Source of the DNA: Anomaloglossus baeobatrachus
Taxonomy: Eukaryota; Chordata; Amphibia; Anura; Aromobatidae
Length of the DNA stretch: 64,000 bases
NCBI RefSeq assembly: GCF_048569485.1
Contig: NC_134361.1
Location: 173,506,492 to 173,570,491 of the forward strand
Direction of reading: 5' to 3'
The notes under the pieces were generated by a model. That model saw only the letters and a program-made list of their open reading frames with translations, searched no databases and was not told where the DNA came from. Positions within the stretch are counted from its first letter, which is position 1; the number at the start of each line of letters is the position of its first letter. This document shows, in pieces, positions 58,060 to 64,000 of the stretch. The position numbers were made by a program, and so were the translations under genes.

Positions 58060-58143
58060 CTATGTATAGAATCAGCCTGATAGCGCCAGTATAGCCCTGG
58101 CTTTAGTTTATATAGGAAAATCCTGCTGATTAGTGTGCTTTAA

Positions 58144-58434
58144 GGCCCCTATATAAATTTCTGCCAGTTGAACCTGACAATTAAAGCAGGACAGGCCACG
58201 TATTGAGGCCTTCCAACTCTCTACAGATAGAAGGTGAAGTTTTGCGTCTCTAACTATGCTTGAACTTGACTTTTTTATTTTTATACTGTTCTTATAAAAA
58301 TTCCCTCAAGATGCAGCAGTGACAGGTGTTGGAGCAGGGTGATTATTGCCTGAATATGTAAAGATATGAGGGTAAAATATCAAAACATGGAAATTTATCA
58401 GTTTAGAAGAACTAAGAGTAGTAATACGTTTTAC
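58144..58434. other. HDAC8 intron 5, donor-proximal part
   Basis: About 290 bp of non-coding sequence between the foldback element and exon 5. Nothing recognised. Confidence 0.6.
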
Positions 58435-58547
58435 CGTCTCCATGATGTAAGTCCAGATCAATGTACAGCACTCTGTCATATTTTTGCCGCAGTTTCAAAA
58501 TGCCTAAAACAGCATCATTGACATAACAGAATCCAGAGGCTTCATCC
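58435..58547 (-). CDS. hdac8: HDAC8 exon 5
   Basis: The 113-bp exon encodes [20 protein letters not shown], then [18 protein letters not shown]. In DLDLHHGDG the Asp and His correspond to the zinc ligands Asp178 and His180 of human HDAC8, and the outer Asp residues (176 and 183) belong to the charge-relay pairs. Human has [20 protein letters not shown]. The acceptor is TTTCTCAG|GG and the donor GACG|GTAAAA. Confidence 0.97.
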
Positions 58548-59065
58548 CTGAGAAACAAGGAGAGAGTAAATAAGAAAGTCTAAAGAGGTTGAGATTTCTA
58601 TTATTTTTGGTGTGGGGCTACAAACTAACAGACAGGGAGTTGCCAACTGCCTGTTTTGCCCGGAACAGAGAGGTCACAGACGATGTCACCATGACAGGGC
58701 AGCATCTTCTCTTCCGCTCTGCTCCGTTGACGGTGAATCTCTGCTGGTGTAATGCTGACTGATAGCTGGCTCCCTGCTGCCAAACTGTGGGGAAGTCGGC
58801 TGTCTATCAGCATGACGTCTGCAGTGACACCCCATCAACAGAACAGACCGGAAGAGCAGGTGCTGCTCGGTTGACTAGAGGTGAAATGAAGCAGAATCGC
58901 AGTCTCAGCAGGCACAGATCGTCCCCATGTAGAACAGGCAGGTAGTTAGCAACTACCTGCCAGTTAGTTCTTCGCTCCATACACAAAAATAAAATAAGTC
59001 CTCAATAACCCCTTTCATTGTTTCAAAAAGCAAATTGTACAGTCAGACTTCATAACATTGACTCC
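58548..59065. other. HDAC8 intron 4, no gene
   Basis: Non-coding. An imperfect inverted pair (GCCAACTGCCTG near 58634 and CAGGCAGGTAGTTAGC near 58937) spans ~58630-58960 and may be another small foldback element. Confidence 0.45.
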
Positions 59066-59069
59066 TTAA

Positions 59070-59808
59070 AGGGAACCGGTCACCAGTTTTTTCACTATGA
59101 AACCAAAAGTGTCCCCTTCTGCAGCTCCTGGGCTGCATTCTATGAAGGTGCACCTTGTTCCTGACTCCCCTTGCAGACCACAAAAATAACTTTATAAAAT
59201 ATGACTGCCACGTATGCTAATTACCTGATCTAGTCGGGTGAGCGTCCTCTTTTTCGGCTCCTGTACCCCTCCTGCCGCTGTTCACCATCCTCCTTTCTTG
59301 ATTGACGTGATGACACCTCCCTCATCACGCACGCGGCTCGGCCAAATCTTGCATCTATGCAGTCATTCCTCCGGCTCGCGCAGGCGCAGTTCGCCCTCGC
59401 GCGAGCAAGATTATGGTCGGCAATGTGAATGACGTCCCCTGCGTCATGCTCGTACCCGACAATAATCTCGCGCATGCGCAAACATCGCACCTGCTCGTGC
59501 GAGGGGGAATGACTGCACAGATGCGAGATTTGGTCAAGCAGCGTGGGATGATGACGGCGGCATCATCACGTCAATCGTGAAAGGAGGATGGCGAAGAAGG
59601 CCACAAGGAGGGACTGGAGCCGAAAATGAGCACGCCCATCTGAGCCCCACAGTTCATTAGCATACGTGGCGGTCAGCTTTTATAAAGTTATTTTTGGGGT
59701 CTGCAAGGTAAGTCAGGGCACAAGGTGCACCTTCATAGAATGCAGCCCAGGAGCTGCAGAAGGTGACACACTTGGTTTCATACTGAAAAAACTGGTGACC
59801 GGTTCCCT
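59070..59808. mobile_element. TTAA-flanked MITE (AGGGAACCGGTCACC ends)
   Basis: TTAA flanks at 59066-59069 and 59809-59812. The ends AGGGAACCGGTCACCAGTTT / complement continue as inverted arms of ~150 bp (CAGCTCCTGGGCTGCATTCT and its complement; AACTTTATAAAA / TTTTATAAAGTT). The GC-rich centre has no real coding frame. This fits a piggyBac-type non-autonomous element. It lies in HDAC8 intron 4. Confidence 0.8.
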
Positions 59809-59993
59809 TTAACTCACAAAACAATAAAAACGTGAAAATGTTTTGATATAAATGTAAGTTTCTATTAACTAGTAGGTAAAAAAAACCTGCAAAAAACATT
59901 TATCTCCACAAATTTTAATAAAATACCAACTTGTTATATGATTACAATAGATTTATTGCAGTTGAATTTACCCAGGGCTCCCACAATGCCTAC

Positions 59994-60135
59994 TTCTTAG
60001 CATGATGCCAACCCCCTGGCCAGTTAATGGCAATGCGGGCTTTGCCGTCCATTAGGTGCTCAGCTGCTGTGAGCGTCGCTCCTCCGACAGCGGCTGCATA
60101 GTCATAGATGCCTTCAGTGATGGGACAGTCGTAGC
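59994..60135 (-). CDS. hdac8: HDAC8 exon 4
   Basis: The 142-bp exon encodes [40 protein letters not shown] and GWHHAKK. The two His residues in GGWHHAKK correspond to the catalytic His142 and His143 of human HDAC8. Human has [20 protein letters not shown] and [11 protein letters not shown]. The acceptor is GACTTCCAG|GC and the donor AAGAA|GTAGGC; the split Lys codon joins exon 5 as AKKDEASG. Confidence 0.97.
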
Positions 60136-60497
60136 CTGGAAGTCACAGTAACAAAACCACAAATTAACATGGCAGCTTTTGTTACAGTTATATAAAAACT
60201 GGAAGAAAAAAAAAAAACAAAAAAAACCCAAAAACAACACTACACATTATTAATAGTGGCTGCTGAAAATATAATATACAATCAAAAATGTCGTACAAAT
60301 ACAGTTCCCCATCTGTTTAATAGTTTGCATCTAATATTGCAATTAAACTAAATTATTAAAGTGAATGTTTTAGTTATTTTTTAATTTTTAAATTAAAATT
60401 AGTTAATTAAATTAATTAAAATTAATAATTCATTTTTAATTATTTTTAAATGGGAAGAAAAAAGGCAATTTGAATTTCCACATTCTTTTAAAAAACA
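60136..60497. other. HDAC8 intron 3, AT-rich
   Basis: AT-rich sequence with an A-rich run (~60198-60240) and TTAATTAAA-type repeats (~60370-60450). No gene. HDAC8 exons 1-3 are not visible between here and 64000. Confidence 0.55.
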
Positions 60498-61839
60498 GCT
60501 TTTCTTTTTCGCTCCTAATTGGGAGACCCAGACAGTGGGTGTATAGCTACTGCCTCTGGAGGCCGCACAAAGAACTACACTTAAAAGTGTAAGGCCCCTC
60601 CCCTTCTGGCTATACACCCTCCCGTAGGAGTACAGATTCCTCAGTTTTAGCTTTGTGCGCAAGGAGGTCAGACACGCACGCATAGCTCCATTGTTTTTAG
60701 TCAGCAGCAGCTGCTGACTATGTCGGATGGAAGAAAAGAGGACACATATAGTGTCCCCAGCATGCTCCCTTCTCACCCCACTTATGTCGGAGGTGTTTGT
60801 AAGGTTGAGGTACCCATTGCGGGTACGGCGGCAGGAGCCCACATGCTGATTCCTTCCCCATCCCTTTTTACAGGGCTCTGGGTGAAGTGGGATTTACCGG
60901 TCTCCAGGCACAGAGACCGTGCTCCATCTACAGCCCCTGGAGAAGATGCTGGATGGAGCGGAGTACATCAGGGACATGGCCCTGCATCCTCAAGGTACTC
61001 TGTGTCCCCGTGTATCTGGCGCTCACACCGCAGCATGCTGGGTGTTGTAGTGCGCCGGGGGACATCAGCGCTGCGGCGCCTGTGCCATGGCCTCATTCAG
61101 CTTTGCTGAAGCAGGCACATTTATGGGAATAGGACGCGCCGGCCGCTGGGACTGCGGCGCGGCTGGCACTTGTAGTGCGCCGGGGACTTCAGCGCGGCCT
61201 GCGCTTTTACGGCGGCCGCGCTGATAACTACAGTCCCCGGCTTTTGCGGCCTGCTTCCTTTCGTTCCCGCCCCCACACCTGCCAGTCAGGAGAGGGGCGG
61301 GACGCTGCCCACGTCCAGAACTCGGTCGCGCCGGCCGCTCGAACAGCGGCGCGGCTGGCACTTGCGGTGCGCCGGGGACTTCAGCGCGGCCCGCGCTTTT
61401 ACGGCGGCCGCGCTGATAACTCGAGTCCCCGGCTTTTGCGGCCTGCTTGCGTTCGTTCCCGCCCACAGACCTGCCAGTCAGGAGAGGGGCGGGACGCTGG
61501 CCAGGGCATCAGCGCTGAGGGCTGGAGTCGTTTTTACATACTCCAGCCCTCACAGTCAGCACAGAGGGGACACTGTTCCCGCACTTTTGTTTGGGAACTC
61601 CCACGGACCGCCCCTCTCCACAGTAGCCGGCAGCCATTCTTACAGACACGCTGAGCTGCAGAGGGGAGCCGGGGAGACCCAGACAAGGCATTCAGCAGCC
61701 TCTTACCCGCTGTTCAGCGGGCGGTAAGCAGCCCTCAGGGCTCACCCCCTCTTGTGCTCGTAGTATTCTTAGTATTTTGTTGCTACAAATACTTGGTATT
61801 ACATAGCGCTGGTCGCCCTTTGGCTATAGACTCTCTCAC

Positions 61840-63339
61840 ATGCAGAGAGCCAGCAGCATGTCGCCCGTAAAACGCAAGGGTGCCAAGGCACAGACATTGT
61901 ATGCTTCCTGCACCGCATGTGGGACTTTTCTACCGGCAGGCTCCACGGACCCCCATTGTGTGCAGTGCTCGGCCCCTGCGGCGCTTGCACAGTCGGGACC
62001 TCTGCTGGACGTGTCCCAGGGTGTACCACCTGTGAATGCTGTCCAGGTGACAGGAACTGAGTTTGCAGCTTTTGCTGACAGAATGTCTCTCACTATGTCA
62101 CAAATTCTTGACACATTGCGAGCTAGGCCTGTACTTCAGACCACGGACACTGTGCATGTATTGCCCCCTGGTCCCCCTCAGCTCCTAGCTCCGGGACGGG
62201 CATCTACACCTCAGGGTGAAGACTCTGACTCGGACGATGGCCCCGGGCAGCCTAAGCGGGCTCGTTATGACGGGCCTTCACATTCATCTCAATGGTCTGG
62301 ATCCCAGCGGGATGAATCTATGGGTGATGAGGCGGACTTAACTGATCAGGATTCTGATCCTGGGACCGCTCTCAATCTAGATACACCAGATGGTGACGCA
62401 ATAGTTAATGATCTTATATTTAACATCAATAAGATGTTGAATATTTCCCCACCAGCTCCTCCTGTAGAGGAGTCAGCTTCGCAGCACGAGAGAATCCATT
62501 TCAGATACCCTAAGCGTACATTAAGCACTTTTCTGGACCACGCTGACTTCAGAGACGCAATCCAGAAACCCCACGCTTATCCTGAAAGGCGTTTTCCTAA
62601 ACGACTTAAAGATACACGCTACCCTTTTCCCTCTGAAGTGGTCAAGGGTTGGACCCAGTGTCCAAAAGTGGATCCTCCAATTTCCAGGCTTGCAGCCAGA
62701 TCCTTGGTTGCTGTTGAAGATGGAGCGGCACTTAAAGATGCCACTGACAGGCAGATGGAGCTCTGGCTGAAATCCATCTATGAAGCGATTGGAGCGTCAT
62801 TAGCGCCTTCTTTTGCGGCCGTATGGGCACTCCAAGCTATCACGGCCGGGCTTGCGCGAGTCGACTCTGTCACACGTGCATTTGCCCCGCAGGTAGCACC
62901 ATTGACCTCGCAAATGGCGGCATTCGCGTCGTACGCGATTAATGCTGTTCTTGACGCTACAAGCCGCACGGCAGTGGCGTCAGCCAACTCAGTTGTTTTG
63001 CGTAGGGCTCTGTGGTTGAGACATTGGAAAGCAGATTCTCATTCCAAGAAGTGCTTAACCAATTTGCCTTTTTCTCGTGACCGATTGTTTGGAGAGCGTT
63101 TGGATGAAATCATCAAACACTCCAAGGGTAAGGACTCTTCCTTACCGCAACACAGACAAAACAAGCCCCAACAGAGGAGGGGTCAGTCTGGTTATCGGTC
63201 CTTTCGAGGACAGGGCAGGTCCCAATTCGCCTCGTCAAAAAAGACTCAAAAGGACCAGAGACGTTCAAATTCTTGGAGGTCTCAGTCACGCCCAAAAAGA
63301 CCAGCCGGAGGAACCGTTGCCAAAACGACGTCCTCCTGA
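61840..63339 (+). CDS. DIRS copy 4: gag-like ORF1
   Basis: A 499-residue frame; the second Met (MSPVKRKGAKAQTLYASCTA) aligns with the starts in copies 1 and 3 and is the likelier start. Domains: Cys/His cluster (CTACGTFLPAGSTDPHCVQC), acidic Ser/Pro linker, core FRYPKRTLSTFLDHADFRDA and FPSEVVKGWTQCPKVDPPIS, helical alanine-rich part (AAVWALQAITAGLARVDS), MAAFASYAINAVLDATSRTA, and a basic Arg/Gln/Ser tail (QRRGQSGYRSFRGQGRSQF). Confidence 0.8.
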   Translation: MQRASSMSPVKRKGAKAQTLYASCTACGTFLPAGSTDPHCVQCSAPAALAQSGPLLDVSQGVPPVNAVQVTGTEFAAFADRMSLTMSQILDTLRARPVLQTTDTVHVLPPGPPQLLAPGRASTPQGEDSDSDDGPGQPKRARYDGPSHSSQWSGSQRDESMGDEADLTDQDSDPGTALNLDTPDGDAIVNDLIFNINKMLNISPPAPPVEESASQHERIHFRYPKRTLSTFLDHADFRDAIQKPHAYPERRFPKRLKDTRYPFPSEVVKGWTQCPKVDPPISRLAARSLVAVEDGAALKDATDRQMELWLKSIYEAIGASLAPSFAAVWALQAITAGLARVDSVTRAFAPQVAPLTSQMAAFASYAINAVLDATSRTAVASANSVVLRRALWLRHWKADSHSKKCLTNLPFSRDRLFGERLDEIIKHSKGKDSSLPQHRQNKPQQRRGQSGYRSFRGQGRSQFASSKKTQKDQRRSNSWRSQSRPKRPAGGTVAKTTSS

Positions 63340-64000
63340 CTTGCGGTCTCCGATGCCCACACCCGCGGTCGGTGGGAGGCTGTCCCACTTTGGCGACATT
63401 TGGCTAGCAAATGTCAAAGACCGTTGGGTGAGAGATATTCTATCTCACGGGTACAGGATAGAGTTCGGTTCTCGTCCGCCAACTCGTTTCTTCAGAACTT
63501 CTCCACCACCAGACCGAGCCGATGCTCTGTTGCAGGCGGTGGCCGCTCTAAAGGCGGAAGGAGTGGTGACCTCCGTCCCTCTTCAGGAACAGGGTCACGG
63601 TTTTTACTCCAATCTGTTTGTGGTCCCAAAAAAGGACGGATCGTATCGTCCCGTCCTGGATCTGAAGTTGCTCAACAGACACGTAAAAGTCAGGAGGTTC
63701 CGGATGGAATCCCTACGCTCCGTCATAGCCTCAATGTCTCAGGGAGATTTTCTAGCATCAATAGACATCAAAGATGCGTATCTCCACGTGCCGATTGCAC
63801 CAGAGCATCAGCGTTTCCTACGTTTCGTCATACACGACGAGCACCTACAGTTCGTAGCGTTACCCTTCGGTCTGGCAACAGCCCCCCGGGTCTTCACCAA
63901 AGTCATGGCAGCAGTAGTAGCTGTTCTGCACTCGCAGGGTCACTCGGTCATCCCGTACCTAGACGACCTGCTTATAAAGGCATCCTCTCAAGAAGCATGC
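63305..64000 (+). CDS. DIRS copy 4: reverse transcriptase, partial
   Basis: Open to the window end and overlapping the gag end in another frame, as in copy 3. It contains VGGRLSHFGDIWLANVKDRW, SRPPTRFFRTSPPPDRADAL, FYSNLFVVPKKDGSYRPVLD, SQGDFLASIDIKDAYLHVPI, LPFGLATAPRVFTKV and the YLDD box (VIPYLDDLLIK) just before the edge. RNase H and recombinase should lie beyond 64000. Confidence 0.8.

Larger units (their letters stand above)
50981..58139. mobile_element. Palindromic foldback element with nested insertions
   Basis: TTAA flanks both sides (50977-50980, 58140-58143). The ends AGCACATCAATCACAAGGAT / ATCCTGCTGATTAGTGTGCT are inverted. The left arm (50981-~51550) is matched in reverse by the right arm, centred near 51555, but the right arm is broken into 51560-52228, 57450-57667 and 58060-58139. 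The breaks are a 4.5-kb hAT-like element, a 0.7-kb hAT element and a 392-bp palindromic insert, each with its own target duplication. Without them the element would be about 1.5 kb and almost wholly self-complementary. No transposase is seen; the TTAA duplication suggests piggyBac- or Kolobok-type mobilisation. Confidence 0.82.
60498..64000 (+). mobile_element. DIRS-type retrotransposon, copy 4 (plus strand, cut by window end)
   Basis: It starts with an inverted terminal repeat related to copy 3 (GGGTGTATAGCTACTGCCTC, AAGGCCCCTCCCCTTCTGGC). A GC-rich leader with a tandem pair of ~185-bp units follows (~61135-61500, repeating GGCGGCCGCGCTGATAACT). Gag (61840-63339) and reverse transcriptase (from ~63305 to the window edge) come next. 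What is visible looks whole, with no break seen in gag or the partial reverse transcriptase. It lies in HDAC8 intron 3, opposite to the gene and to the other three copies. Confidence 0.9.

Noticed and set aside
60136-64000. HDAC8 exons 1-3
   Set aside because: No minus-strand sequence resembling the N-terminal part was found; the interval is AT-rich intron followed by DIRS copy 4.

Overview
The window is vertebrate genomic DNA, most likely from a frog. It contains no bacterial-type operons. The host anchor is HDAC8 (histone deacetylase 8) on the minus strand: seven exons with canonical splice sites, matching human exons 4 to 10, lie between 60135 and 12768. The anuran assignment rests on the repeats: several DIRS tyrosine-recombinase retrotransposons, an anuran-style KRAB/C2H2 zinc-finger copy, frog-type L1, Harbinger-, hAT- and TTAA-type elements, and tandem repeats carrying hammerhead ribozymes. 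No species call is possible.

Layout. 1-5621: DIRS copy 1 (minus). 5638-6041: foldback MITE. 6042-8476: AT-rich, no gene, one ribozyme-like motif. 8477-10518: Harbinger-like DNA element with a 20-bp minisatellite. 10590-11300: piece of a TTAA-type repeat. 11268-12440: intronless KRAB zinc-finger retrocopy. 12768-12873, 13437-13531 and 14817-14989: HDAC8 exons 10, 9 and 8, with a mariner element (13597-14506) in intron 8. 15091-27592: two apparently identical 6251-bp tandem copies, each holding a 2-kb Harbinger-like element, a 77-bp minisatellite and the 5' half of an L1; the L1 continues from the second copy to 30369. 31090-31745: 318-bp tandem repeat, each unit with a hammerhead ribozyme. 32176-32284: exon 7. 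32534-33200: TTAA-type repeat. 33201-38973: heavily decayed DIRS copy 2. 38972-39377: second hammerhead-bearing tandem repeat. 39378-42475: hAT remains between two pieces of the TTAA-type repeat. 42756-42833: exon 6. 42958-49013: nearly whole DIRS copy 3. 49018-49950: Tc1 element. 50981-58139: palindromic foldback element with nested insertions and two large minisatellites. 58435-58547: exon 5. 59070-59808: TTAA-flanked MITE. 59994-60135: exon 4. 60498-64000: DIRS copy 4 (plus strand), cut by the window end.

How it fits together. Apart from HDAC8, everything recognised is mobile or repetitive DNA inside or next to its introns. The most unusual features are: near-ideal type I hammerhead ribozymes repeated in tandem in the sense strand of HDAC8 intron 7; the recent-looking 6.25-kb tandem duplication starting about 100 bp from the acceptor of exon 8; and the nested foldback/hAT/minisatellite complex in intron 5. 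All reading was by eye. Family names for non-coding repeats come from terminal sequences and target duplications, not from database searches.
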